From an uncultured Burkholderiales bacterium (GTDB taxonomy: Bacteria > Pseudomonadota > Gammaproteobacteria > Burkholderiales > Burkholderiaceae_C): 38,629 bases of DNA. The position numbers and the translations under genes are program-made. Positions 7,735-15,157 of this stretch are shown here, piece by piece (positions within the stretch are counted from its first letter, which is position 1; each line of letters starts with the position of its first letter). Below the pieces are notes generated by a model. It was not told the DNA's origin and made no database searches. It saw only the letters and a program-made list of their open reading frames with translations. The DNA lies in the NCBI GenBank assembly GCA_903892175.1, contig CAITHK010000230.1:1-38629 (forward strand). Direction: 5' to 3'.

Positions 7735-8490
7735 TCAGGGGTAAAAAATCAAGGCATGAAAACCAGACACATGCTCACTCACTTGGGCATCTAAATCAAA
7801 ACGCAGCGTGGCACGTGCATCGCGCAAAGCCGCCAGAGATTCAGGAAAGCCCATCTCTCGGACCGAGAACACGCGACGCACCACCACTTGGTCTTGCAAA
7901 TCGATCAAGCTGAGCTCTAGGTAAGGTGTGGCCACCGGATGGTGCTGCGTGTTGCGCAAGCGAATTTGCAAGGCGTATCCACCTTCTGGATCTTCATTGA
8001 AGCTGGTGTTTTCAATTTGAATCGAGTGCGGCTCTTGCGGCCAGGCCACCTCGCAAGCGACAGGCGCACACAACACCTCCAGCCAAGGCTTCAAGCCCGG
8101 CTCTTCAGCCGCCAGCAGGTGTCTTTGCGACACAATGGCTTGCCAGACGAACAACAGCACCAACACGCCACAACCGATCAGCCAGAGGCTTTGAGTGCGT
8201 GCTACTGGGGCGGGCACACTGTGCGCAAAAGCGGCGGCTTGCGCCGCTGGCTTGGACGCCTCCAAGGGCATCACCACGCCATGCGCATGACCCGCTTCAT
8301 CCTGCACAGGTGCAGAATTTGCAAGCGGTGGGGCTGGCGTTGGTTTTGAAGCCATGGGTGGCGAAAAATGCTGCTGGGCCTCAAACACAGCACCACAACG
8401 ACCGCAACGAACCCACCCACTGGCCAAGGACAACTGCTCAGGCGACACCTTGAAAGCAGTGCTGCATTCGGGGCAGTGGGTGATATTCAT
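7735..8490 (-). CDS. DUF3426 zinc-ribbon membrane protein
   Basis: A 251-residue protein with three parts. An N-terminal MJ0042-type zinc ribbon carries two CxxC pairs (CPEC and CGRC, residues 6-27). A Pro/Ala-rich linker follows, then one transmembrane helix around SLWLIGCGVLVLLFVW. The C-terminal part is the periplasmic-side DUF3426 domain, ending with HALIFYP. The ATG at 8490 shares its A with the prmA TGA (TGATG), so it is translationally coupled and preferred over an in-frame ATG 27 bases upstream. It usually follows prmA in beta- and gammaproteobacteria. The role is unknown. Confidence 0.85.
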   Translation of the reverse strand: MNITHCPECSTAFKVSPEQLSLASGWVRCGRCGAVFEAQQHFSPPMASKPTPAPPLANSAPVQDEAGHAHGVVMPLEASKPAAQAAAFAHSVPAPVARTQSLWLIGCGVLVLLFVWQAIVSQRHLLAAEEPGLKPWLEVLCAPVACEVAWPQEPHSIQIENTSFNEDPEGGYALQIRLRNTQHHPVATPYLELSLIDLQDQVVVRRVFSVREMGFPESLAALRDARATLRFDLDAQVSEHVSGFHALIFYP

Positions 8491-9371
8491 CAGCAATGCG
8501 CCGTCATCAAAATCCAACCGTCTTCGCTGTCACTGACTTGTAACGCGCAGTAAGGCGCATAAGCATCGATCAGCTCTTGGGCTTGACGCTCCAAAATCCC
8601 AGCCAACACCAAATGCCCGCCCGCTTGCACATGCTGTCGCAGCAAAGGCGCGAGCACCTTGAGGGGCGTGGCCAAAATATTGGCCAGCACGGTTTGGTAA
8701 AGGCCTGTCGCTTGATCTGCAAAACCGGCATGAAGCTCAACGCGGTTGGCTTGGGCATTGAGCACCGTTGAGGTCACAGCCGCTTCATCGATATCCACGG
8801 CATCGACTTGGGTTGCCCCATGAAGCGCGGCGCCAATGGCCAAAATACCAGAACCACAGCCGTAGTCCAACACGCGCTGCTGCGAGACATCATGGGTTGC
8901 GATCCAGCGCAAACACATGCGCGTGGTCGGGTGCGTGCCGGTACCAAAAGCCAAGCCCGGGTCCAAGCGAATCACATGTGTGGCCTGCGCAGGGGGTTCA
9001 TGCCACGTAGGCACAATCCAAAACTCAGGCGTGATCTCAACCGGTGCGAACTGAGATTGCGTCAAACGAACCCAATCTTGTTCGGCCACATCTTGTATCC
9101 CCAGATGCTGACACCCGACAAAGAAATCTTGTGGGGCCAGCAAACGACTGGCGTCATCGGCAGCTGCACGGTCAGTGAACAAAGCGATGATGCGTGAACG
9201 CTGCCAGCCCTCTTTGGGCGGGGGCATACCGGGCTCTCCAAACAAAGCCTGCTCGGCATCTGTTTGTGCATCAGCGTCTTCGACCGACACACTCAAAGCG
9301 GCCAAGGCATCGAGCGCATCGCACACCGCTTCCACATGCGCCTCAGGGCAAAGCAGTCGCAACTCAACCAT
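8490..9371 (-). CDS. prmA: Ribosomal protein L11 methyltransferase PrmA
   Basis: A 293-residue SAM-dependent methyltransferase that trimethylates L11. The N-terminal substrate-recognition domain (residues 1-100) is followed by a Rossmann methyltransferase with LDPGLAFGTGTHPTT (136-150), the SAM motif VLDYGCGSGILAIGA (167-181) and an acidic VDAVDID strand. The NIL motif at VLANILATPL replaces the more usual NPPY, as is normal in PrmA. The start at 9371 shares a base with the accC stop (TGATG); an upstream in-frame ATG inside accC is less likely. The length matches the family. It lies between accC and DUF3426, its usual context. Confidence 0.95.
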   Translation of the reverse strand: MVELRLLCPEAHVEAVCDALDALAALSVSVEDADAQTDAEQALFGEPGMPPPKEGWQRSRIIALFTDRAAADDASRLLAPQDFFVGCQHLGIQDVAEQDWVRLTQSQFAPVEITPEFWIVPTWHEPPAQATHVIRLDPGLAFGTGTHPTTRMCLRWIATHDVSQQRVLDYGCGSGILAIGAALHGATQVDAVDIDEAAVTSTVLNAQANRVELHAGFADQATGLYQTVLANILATPLKVLAPLLRQHVQAGGHLVLAGILERQAQELIDAYAPYCALQVSDSEDGWILMTAHC

Positions 9372-10720
9372 CAGCGTTTGTGAGCGGCAAGCCACTCCTC
9401 CAAGTAGTGGATGTTGGTGCCACCCGCCATGAACTTGGCATCCACCATCAACTCGCGATGCAATGGCACGTTGGTGCTGATGCCCTCGACCAAGGTTTCA
9501 TCCAAGGCGGTGCGCATGCGTGCCAAGGCTTGTTCACGGGTGTCGCCGTAGACAATGATTTTGCCAATCATCGAGTCGTAGTTGGGCGGTACAAAGTAGT
9601 TGGTGTAGGCGTGCGAATCCACCCGCACACCAGGGCCACCGGGCGCGTGCCACATGGTGATGCGTCCAGGGGACGGGGTGAACTTGAAGGGATCTTCGGC
9701 ATTGATGCGGCATTCAATCGAGTGACCACGGATCACGATGTCACGCTGTGTGAAGGGCAATTTCAAACCCGCAGCCACCATGATTTGCGTCTTGACGATG
9801 TCGATGCCCGTGATGTACTCGGTCACGGGGTGCTCCACCTGAACCCGGGTGTTCATCTCAATGAAATAGAACTCACCGTTTTCGTACAAGAACTCAAAAG
9901 TACCCGCTCCGCGATAACCGATCCTTTTGCAAGCTGCGGCACAACGCTCCCCAACTTTATCAATCAGCTTGCGTGGAATGCCAGGGGCAGGCGCTTCTTC
10001 AATCACCTTTTGATGGCGACGCTGCATGGAGCAATCACGCTCACCCAAGTACACCGCATTTTTGAACTTGTCAGCCAAAATTTGAATTTCGACGTGGCGC
10101 GGGTTTTGGAGAAACTTCTCCATGTAAACAGCCGGATTGCCAAATGCAGCACCCGCTTCAGCCTTGGTCATTTGCACCGCATTGATCAGCGCCGCTTCGG
10201 TGTGCACCACACGCATGCCGCGCCCACCGCCGCCGCCGGCGGCCTTGATGATCACGGGATACCCCACGGTCTTGGCGATGCGACGAATTTGGGCCGGGTC
10301 ATCAGGCAGTTCACCCTCAGAGCCTGGCACACATGGAACTCCGGCTTTGATCATGGCTTGCTTGGCAGAGACCTTGTCACCCATGATGCGGATCGACTCG
10401 GGCGTGGGGCCAATGAATTGAAAACCGCTTTTCTCGACCCGCTCGGCAAAGTCTGCGTTTTCGCTCAAGAAGCCATAGCCTGGGTGAATGGCCTCGGCGT
10501 CTGTGACTTCAGCGGCCGCAATGATGGCCGGCATATTCAGGTAACTCAGGGAAGAGGCTGCCGGGCCAATGCACACGGCTTCGTCGGCCAATTTCACGTA
10601 TTTGGCTTCTCGATCTGCTTCAGAATACACCATCACCGCTTGCACACCCATTTCGCGACAAGCGCGCTGGATGCGCAAGGCGATTTCGCCACGGTTGGCG
10701 ATCAGAATTTTTTTGAACAT
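9371..10720 (-). CDS. accC: Acetyl-CoA carboxylase biotin carboxylase subunit AccC
   Basis: A 449-residue biotin carboxylase. It uses ATP and bicarbonate to carboxylate the biotin on AccB, the first half of the malonyl-CoA-forming reaction of fatty acid synthesis. The N-terminal [15 protein letters not shown] is diagnostic. The ATP-grasp glycine-rich loop is [13 protein letters not shown], the [20 protein letters not shown] motif lies near the middle, and the [14 protein letters not shown] active-site stretch with Glu and Arg is intact. The length is canonical (E. coli 449). It starts 14 bp after accB and ends in a TGATG overlap with prmA, so accB-accC-prmA-DUF3426 read as one operon. Confidence 0.98.
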   Translation of the reverse strand: MFKKILIANRGEIALRIQRACREMGVQAVMVYSEADREAKYVKLADEAVCIGPAASSLSYLNMPAIIAAAEVTDAEAIHPGYGFLSENADFAERVEKSGFQFIGPTPESIRIMGDKVSAKQAMIKAGVPCVPGSEGELPDDPAQIRRIAKTVGYPVIIKAAGGGGGRGMRVVHTEAALINAVQMTKAEAGAAFGNPAVYMEKFLQNPRHVEIQILADKFKNAVYLGERDCSMQRRHQKVIEEAPAPGIPRKLIDKVGERCAAACKRIGYRGAGTFEFLYENGEFYFIEMNTRVQVEHPVTEYITGIDIVKTQIMVAAGLKLPFTQRDIVIRGHSIECRINAEDPFKFTPSPGRITMWHAPGGPGVRVDSHAYTNYFVPPNYDSMIGKIIVYGDTREQALARMRTALDETLVEGISTNVPLHRELMVDAKFMAGGTNIHYLEEWLAAHKR

Positions 10721-10734
10721 GAAAACTTCGCCCG

Positions 10735-11187
10735 TTACTCGATCACCAACAAAGGTGCGCCATATTCCACAGCCTGCCCGTTTTGAGCCAAGATTTGTGT
10801 GATGGTGCCGGATTTGTCAGCCTCGATCTCGTTCAAAATCTTCATCGCCTCAATGATGCAAATGGTCTCGCCCTCTTTGACTTGGCTGCCAATTTCCACA
10901 AAAGCTTTGGAGCCCGGGCTCGATGAACGGTAGAAAGTTCCCACCATGGGGGACTTGACCGTGTGACCCGCCGGAACAACGGGTTCGGCCACCACGGCCA
11001 CGGGCGCTGCGGTCGCCACAGGGGCAGGCGCCGCGGCCACAGGCGCAGCGACAGAAGCCATCACAGCCACAGGAGTTGGAGCACTCTTGACAATGCGAAC
11101 CTTGCCTTCAGCCTCGGTGATTTCGAGTTCAGAGACATTCGAGTCCGAGACCAAGTCAATCAAGGTCTTGAGTTTTCTCAAATCCAT
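10735..11187 (-). CDS. accB: Biotin carboxyl carrier protein AccB
   Basis: A 150-residue BCCP. The N-terminal helical domain (1-30) is followed by an Ala/Pro/Val-rich linker (about 36-73) and the biotinyl domain, with K116 in EAMKILNEI as the biotin attachment site. It carries carboxybiotin from AccC to the carboxyltransferase AccAD. AGGAT is found about 8 nt before the ATG. The 54 bp upstream, before the tlpA-like gene, are too short to hold aroQ, which precedes accB in many proteobacteria. Confidence 0.97.
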   Translation of the reverse strand: MDLRKLKTLIDLVSDSNVSELEITEAEGKVRIVKSAPTPVAVMASVAAPVAAAPAPVATAAPVAVVAEPVVPAGHTVKSPMVGTFYRSSSPGSKAFVEIGSQVKEGETICIIEAMKILNEIEADKSGTITQILAQNGQAVEYGAPLLVIE

Positions 11188-11241
11188 AACTACATCCTAT
11201 TTGTTGCGAAAGATCCCTGAATTTACACTAAAAATCGCATT

Positions 11242-11766
11242 TCAGACCCAGCTTTTCAGGTCATCGTCGCTTAATTTACCAACTTTTCGATATTTCAACG
11301 CCCCCAAAGGCGTCAACACCACCGTGAAGGGCAAGCTGCCCTCCACATTCCCCAGCAACTGCCCCAACTCGGTCCCGCCAAAACCGGCCAATCCGATCGG
11401 ATAACTGACCGGGGACTGCCCCAAGAATCGACGCACGGGCGTCGGTTGGTCAATCGCCAAACCTATCACTTGCCAACCTTTGGATGAATTTTGTTGAAAG
11501 AAGCGATCCAATAACGGCATTTCCTCCACACAGGGTGGACACCACGTCGCCCAAAAGTTGATCACCACCGCCCCCCCTTGAAAGCGAGACAACTTCAGCA
11601 ACTCTCCGGAGGGCGTGTCAAACTCGCTGGCCCACAAGCGCTCTAAGACCAAGGGCGAGAGCGCATTCTCGCGCTGGCGCTGCCAAGCCACCCCAGCCCC
11701 CGTCAAAACGGCCGCGGCAGCCACACCGGCATACAAAGCTCGACGGCGCGATGTGTTCATCGTCAT
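11242..11766 (-). CDS. TlpA/ResA-like thioredoxin-fold thiol-disulfide protein
   Basis: A 174-residue protein. A twin-arginine-like or basic N-terminus (TSRRRALYAG) precedes one hydrophobic segment (residues 10-27), giving a membrane anchor or signal peptide, then a thioredoxin domain with WCPPC (C76, C79) in NFWATWCPPCVEEMP and a cis-proline SLPFTVVLT stretch. It probably reduces or exchanges disulfides on the periplasmic side; the partner is unknown. The ATG at 11766 overlaps the upstream stop (ATGA) and has AGGGGA 7 nt before it; a second in-frame ATG at 11760 is possible. It belongs to the upstream small gene's transcript. Confidence 0.88.
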   Translation of the reverse strand: MTMNTSRRRALYAGVAAAAVLTGAGVAWQRQRENALSPLVLERLWASEFDTPSGELLKLSRFQGGAVVINFWATWCPPCVEEMPLLDRFFQQNSSKGWQVIGLAIDQPTPVRRFLGQSPVSYPIGLAGFGGTELGQLLGNVEGSLPFTVVLTPLGALKYRKVGKLSDDDLKSWV

Positions 11767-12353
11767 TCAATTTCCCCTATCAATCTCTTTAATGCGGCCA
11801 AGTCACCTCGGTTGCTACGTCCGTTCGCATCCGGTTTCAACGCGCCACGCAAGTCGTCGTGGTCGTACACCATCAAATGCACACAGGTTCGCTGGTTCAA
11901 TCCTGGGGCTGTAGCCAAAACACTCAGTGCGTCCACCGTTTCACCATGAAAGCCCTGGACGGTGCTGACCTCGTAGCGCACCTGATGGTCGATCAGTCGA
12001 ATTTCTGCTGATTTGGAGTCATCGCAAAACAATTGCAGGTAAATGTCGGACAAAGCGGTGGCCGTACCCCGCCACACGGCGCCGCTGAGATACGGACGAA
12101 ATTCAGCCAATCGCGTCATCCACACCAAGGCGAGTTGCCGCAGGGCCAATAGCTCGCCAGCTTGTGTCTGCGCACAAAACACCTCGATGTAGTCGCGCAC
12201 CTCGTCTTCCACCACATCGTTGCCAGGCAAGGCTGTGCGGGCAGGTAAACCCATTTGCTTGACGGCTCTGCGTTTGGCCACACCGTACTCCAAACCTTCT
12301 TCCACCACCATGCGGGCTGCGGTTGCGGCGATTTCTTGCGACAGACTGTTCAT
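11763..12353 (-). CDS. Conserved protein divergent from mpl, nucleotidyltransferase-like motif
   Basis: A 196-residue soluble protein, not assigned with certainty. The first 50 residues are helical and basic (AKRRAVKQMG). The middle has YLSGAVWRGTATALSDIYLQLF, which resembles the G-S/G ... D-h-D-h motif of MNT-type nucleotidyltransferases, except that the second acidic position is Tyr. The C-terminus is charged (DHDDLRGALK, NRGDLAALKRL). Genes of this kind sit beside mpl in Burkholderiales and are sometimes misannotated as Mur ligases; no ligase motif is present here. The start is placed at ATG 12353; the GTG at 12374 would lie inside the opposite promoter region. The 34 bp to mpl must hold both promoters. 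Confidence 0.6.
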   Translation of the reverse strand: MNSLSQEIAATAARMVVEEGLEYGVAKRRAVKQMGLPARTALPGNDVVEDEVRDYIEVFCAQTQAGELLALRQLALVWMTRLAEFRPYLSGAVWRGTATALSDIYLQLFCDDSKSAEIRLIDHQVRYEVSTVQGFHGETVDALSVLATAPGLNQRTCVHLMVYDHDDLRGALKPDANGRSNRGDLAALKRLIGEIE

Positions 12354-12375
12354 AAGTGGCCCATTGTCCCCCACC

Positions 12376-12381
12376 TAAAAT
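12376..12381 (+). promoter_or_regulatory. -10 element of mpl, apparently leaderless
   Basis: TAAAAT lies 6 nt before the mpl ATG, so transcription should begin at or beside the start codon. No Shine-Dalgarno sequence fits in the six C residues between. A good -35 was not found. Confidence 0.55.
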
Positions 12382-12387
12382 CCCCCC

Positions 12388-13830
12388 ATGCACATACACA
12401 TCTTAGGAATCTGCGGCACCTTCATGGGCGGTCTGGCCGCCCTGGCGCGAGAAGCTGGCCACCAAGTCACGGGCTGCGACGCCGGCGTTTACCCTCCCAT
12501 GAGCGACCAACTGCGCAGCCTGGGCATCGAGCTGATCGAGGGATTTGATGTCGACCAAATGCGTCTCAAGCCCGATGTCTATGTGATCGGCAACGTGGTG
12601 TCTCGGGCACGGCTGGCGGATGGAACGCCGAAATTTCCGCTGATGGAAGCGATCTTGGAGCAGGGTGCGTCCTACACCAGCGGTCCCCAATGGTTGGCAG
12701 AGCAGGTGTTGCACCACCCAGATCAGCCCCGCCATGTGCTGGCCGTGGCTGGCACGCACGGCAAAACCACCACCACCTCGATGCTGGCTTGGATGCTTCA
12801 AGCGGCGGGACTGGAGCCCGGCTTCTTGGTGGGGGGCGTGCCCCTGAACTTTGGCACATCGGCCCGGCTGGGCCGTCTGAGCCCTCCCAAAGATGTTGCA
12901 GCGCAGCGACGCACGCCCTTCGTGATCGAAGCCGACGAGTACGACACAGCCTTCTTTGACAAGCGCAGCAAGTTTGTGCACTACCGGCCGCGCACTGCCA
13001 TTTTGAACAACCTCGAGTTCGACCACGCCGACATCTTTGACAACCTCGCAGCCATCGAGCGCCAGTTCCATCACCTCGTGCGCACGGTCCCACCCAGCGG
13101 CCGAGTGGTGGTCAATGCCGACGAAGAAAGCTTAAGCCGCGTGCTGTCTCAAGGCTGCTGGAGCGAAGTGGCCCAATTTGGCGCGCACGCCAGCCAACTG
13201 GCATCCATGGGGTGGTCGATTCAAGGCGAACCCGACAGTTTTGGGGTACTGCGCCATGGCCAAGAAGTCGCTCGGGTGCAATGGGGCATCAGCGGCGTGC
13301 ACAACCAACTCAACGCCTTGGCGGCAATTGCTGCGGCTGAGCATTTGGGGGTGTCACCTGCGCAAGCCGCTGCCTCGCTCAGCGATTTCCAAAATGTGCG
13401 TCGGCGCATGGAAGTGCGCGGACGCATTGCGCGCGCAGGCGCAGACATCACGGTTTACGACGACTTTGCCCACCACCCCAGCGCCATTCGCACCACCGTC
13501 GATGGCTTGCGCCGCCAAGTCGGGCCCAAGGCGCGCATCTTGGCGGTCTTTGAGCCGCGCAGCAACACCATGAAGCTGGGCACCATGAAGTCCCAACTGC
13601 CTTGGAGCTTGGAAGATGCCAACCTGGCTTTTTGTCACTCCGGGGGCTTGGATTGGGATGCCGCAGCTGCGCTGCAACCTATGGGTGAGCGCGCTCATAT
13701 AGGTGCTAGCGTGGACGAAGTGATCGCCCAGGTGGTCGCCGCTGCCCAGGCTGGCGACCACGTGCTGTGCATGAGCAACGGTGGGTTTGGTGGCATCCAC
13801 GCCAAGCTCTTGGCCGCGTTGACGCAATGA
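12388..13830 (+). CDS. mpl: UDP-N-acetylmuramate:L-alanyl-gamma-D-glutamyl-meso-diaminopimelate ligase Mpl
   Basis: A 480-residue Mur-ligase family enzyme of peptidoglycan recycling. It joins tripeptide released by AmpD and LdcA directly to UDP-MurNAc. The N-terminal Rossmann motif is HILGICGTFMGGLA (4-17), the central ATPase P-loop is [13 protein letters not shown] (about 127-139), and EADEYDTAFFDKRSKF and NLEFDHADIF are typical of Mpl rather than MurC. The C-terminal domain contains YDDFAHHPSAI and FEPRSNTMK. The length is close to the E. coli enzyme. Transcription seems to start at the ATG. The gene ends in a perfect hairpin shared with the convergent DAHP synthase gene. Confidence 0.95.
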   Translation: MHIHILGICGTFMGGLAALAREAGHQVTGCDAGVYPPMSDQLRSLGIELIEGFDVDQMRLKPDVYVIGNVVSRARLADGTPKFPLMEAILEQGASYTSGPQWLAEQVLHHPDQPRHVLAVAGTHGKTTTTSMLAWMLQAAGLEPGFLVGGVPLNFGTSARLGRLSPPKDVAAQRRTPFVIEADEYDTAFFDKRSKFVHYRPRTAILNNLEFDHADIFDNLAAIERQFHHLVRTVPPSGRVVVNADEESLSRVLSQGCWSEVAQFGAHASQLASMGWSIQGEPDSFGVLRHGQEVARVQWGISGVHNQLNALAAIAAAEHLGVSPAQAAASLSDFQNVRRRMEVRGRIARAGADITVYDDFAHHPSAIRTTVDGLRRQVGPKARILAVFEPRSNTMKLGTMKSQLPWSLEDANLAFCHSGGLDWDAAAALQPMGERAHIGASVDEVIAQVVAAAQAGDHVLCMSNGGFGGIHAKLLAALTQ

Positions 13831-13831
13831 C

Positions 13832-13850
13832 GGGCCACACGATGTGGCCC
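13832..13850. terminator. Hairpin between convergent mpl and DAHP synthase genes
   Basis: GGGCCACA (13832-13839) pairs perfectly with TGTGGCCC (13843-13850) over a CGA loop, in the 28-bp gap between two convergent stop codons. No long T-run exists on either strand, so it may act as a weak bidirectional terminator or 3'-end stabiliser. Confidence 0.55.
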
Positions 13851-13858
13851 TGTGTTGC

Positions 13859-14965
13859 TCAACGCTTGCGACGCGCAGCCACAGCGTGCGACAACACGTC
13901 CAAAGACGCCACCGAGTCATTCCAATCGAGACACGCATCGGTGATGCTCTTGCCGTATTCCAGTTGAGACACATCGTCCTTGCCGGGCGTGAATTTTTGT
14001 GCCCCCCCCAGAATATGACTCTCAATCATCACCCCAAACACCTGGTGTGAACCGCCACTGATTTGCTCTGCAATGTCGCGCGCCACCACCAGCTGACGCT
14101 CGTGTTGCTTGCTGCTGTTGGCGTGGCTGCAATCGATCATCAAACTGGCAGGCAACTTGGCCTTGACCAACTCTTCGCAGGCCGCGGTCACACTGGCCGC
14201 ATCGTAGTTAGGCGCTTTGCCACCGCGCAAAATCACATGGCAATCTTTGTTGCCCTTGGTTTGCACAATCGCCACTTGGCCATTTTTATGGACCGACAAA
14301 AAGTGGTGCGCGCCAGCGGCTGCTTGAATCGCATCGGTCGCGATTTTGATGTTGCCGTCCGTGCCGTTCTTGAAACCGATCGGGGCAGAAATGCCAGACG
14401 CCAATTCGCGATGCACTTGGCTCTCGGTCGTGCGCGCACCAATCGCGCCCCACGAAATCAGGTCGCCGATGTATTGCGGACTGATGGCATCCAAAAACTC
14501 GCTGCCAGCAGGCAAGCCCAGACGGTTGATTTCAATCAAGAGTTGCCGTGCAATGCGCAAGCCCTCGTCGATGCGGTAGCTCTCGTCCAAGTACGGGTCA
14601 TTGATCAAGCCCTTCCAACCCACCGTGGTGCGTGGTTTTTCAAAGTAAACACGCATCACCAGCTCAAGCGTGTCGGCATACTTTTCACGCAAAGGTTGCA
14701 AGCGACGTGCGTAGTCAATCGCCGCCGCAGGGTCGTGAATGGAACACGGCCCAATCACCACCAGGAGCCGGTCATCGCGGCCGTGCATGATGTTGTGAAT
14801 GGTCTTGCGGGTGTGGGTGATCAGCTTCTCCACAGGGGTTCCCTGAATCGGGAAGAAGCGAATCAAATGTTCGGGCGGAGGCAGCACGGTGATGTCCTTG
14901 ATACGTTGATCGTCGGTTTGACTGGTGTTTTCAACGTGGCTTGGATAAGCGGTGTGGGGTTTCAT
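13859..14965 (-). CDS. aroG: 3-deoxy-7-phosphoheptulonate (DAHP) synthase, class I AroF/G/H type
   Basis: A 368-residue enzyme condensing PEP and erythrose 4-phosphate, the first step of the shikimate pathway. GPCSIHD (72-78, metal-binding Cys C74), KPRTTVGWKG (110-119), GSEFLDAISPQYIGDLISWGAIGART and DCSHANSSK are all intact. The class I proteobacterial fold with its N-terminal extension indicates a feedback-regulated isoenzyme. Which amino acid inhibits the protein cannot be read with confidence, so aroG is used in a family sense. Expression is probably set by the attenuator at 15003-15135, which senses Phe and Tyr charging. The ribosome site AGGA lies about 8 nt before the ATG. It is convergent with mpl. 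Confidence 0.93.
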   Translation of the reverse strand: MKPHTAYPSHVENTSQTDDQRIKDITVLPPPEHLIRFFPIQGTPVEKLITHTRKTIHNIMHGRDDRLLVVIGPCSIHDPAAAIDYARRLQPLREKYADTLELVMRVYFEKPRTTVGWKGLINDPYLDESYRIDEGLRIARQLLIEINRLGLPAGSEFLDAISPQYIGDLISWGAIGARTTESQVHRELASGISAPIGFKNGTDGNIKIATDAIQAAAGAHHFLSVHKNGQVAIVQTKGNKDCHVILRGGKAPNYDAASVTAACEELVKAKLPASLMIDCSHANSSKQHERQLVVARDIAEQISGGSHQVFGVMIESHILGGAQKFTPGKDDVSQLEYGKSITDACLDWNDSVASLDVLSHAVAARRKR

Positions 14966-15002
14966 GGTCTCGTCCTGAAGTTTGAAAGCAAAAAAATTAG
15001 GC

Positions 15003-15031
15003 CAAAAAAAACCGCCGGGGTTGCGGCGGTT
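15003..15031 (-). terminator. Attenuator terminator upstream of the DAHP synthase gene
   Basis: Read on the minus strand, AACCGCCG pairs with CGGCGGTT over a 6-nt loop and runs straight into eight T residues. It ends 38 nt before the DAHP synthase ATG, so it would stop transcription before the gene. Its 5' arm (minus strand ACCGCCG, 15024-15030) is perfectly complementary to CGGCGGT inside the leader peptide gene (15079-15085). Confidence 0.92.
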
Positions 15032-15066
15032 GGTTGGGGAGTTCAGAGCGTTTGTTTCAAGTACGT

Positions 15067-15135
15067 TCAGATCTCTCGACCGCCGTTGGGGCGTGAGATA
15101 AAAAAGTAAGCAAAATAAAAACGTGTAGAACCCAT
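15067..15135 (-). CDS. Leader peptide of the DAHP synthase attenuator, Phe/Tyr-rich
   Basis: A 22-codon reading frame, ATG to TGA. It begins MGSTR, runs through FYFAYFF (residues 6-12), continues ISRPNGG (13-19) and ends REI. Six of seven consecutive codons are Phe or Tyr, as in the pheA and pheST leader peptides of enterobacteria. The last third of the coding sequence contains the antiterminator arm CGGCGGT. An extended -10 lies 7 nt before the ATG, so the peptide would be translated from a leaderless or nearly leaderless mRNA. The product has no expected function beyond sensing aminoacyl-tRNA supply. It is too short for normal gene calling. Confidence 0.9.
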   Translation of the reverse strand: MGSTRFYFAYFFISRPNGGREI

Positions 15136-15142
15136 GGCTTGA

Positions 15143-15151
15143 AATATAGCA
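15143..15151 (-). promoter_or_regulatory. Extended -10 promoter of the attenuator transcript
   Basis: On the minus strand TGCTATATT fits the extended -10 pattern TGnTATAAT with one mismatch. It lies between the tldD stop and the leader ATG, 7 nt before that ATG. No clear -35 was found, which extended -10 promoters can tolerate. Confidence 0.6.
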
Positions 15152-15157
15152 CAGGGT

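Larger units (their letters stand above)
15003..15135 (-). promoter_or_regulatory. Phe/Tyr transcription attenuator controlling DAHP synthase
   Basis: All parts of a ribosome-mediated attenuator are present in order on the minus strand. First comes a leader peptide gene (15067-15135) with clustered Phe and Tyr codons. A short pause stem near the leader's end follows, CGCC pairing with GGCG over CCAAC. The segment CGGCGGT (15079-15085) can pair with the terminator's 5' arm (15024-15030) to form an antiterminator. A terminator with a U-tract closes the region. A ribosome stalled at the Phe/Tyr run would leave CGGCGGT free and allow read-through. One that finishes the leader would cover CGGCGGT and let the terminator form. 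Confidence 0.9.

Noticed and set aside
9194-10786. 530-codon open frame on the plus strand
   Set aside because: It is antisense to accC and prmA, both certain; the product is His-rich, low-information and without family motifs.
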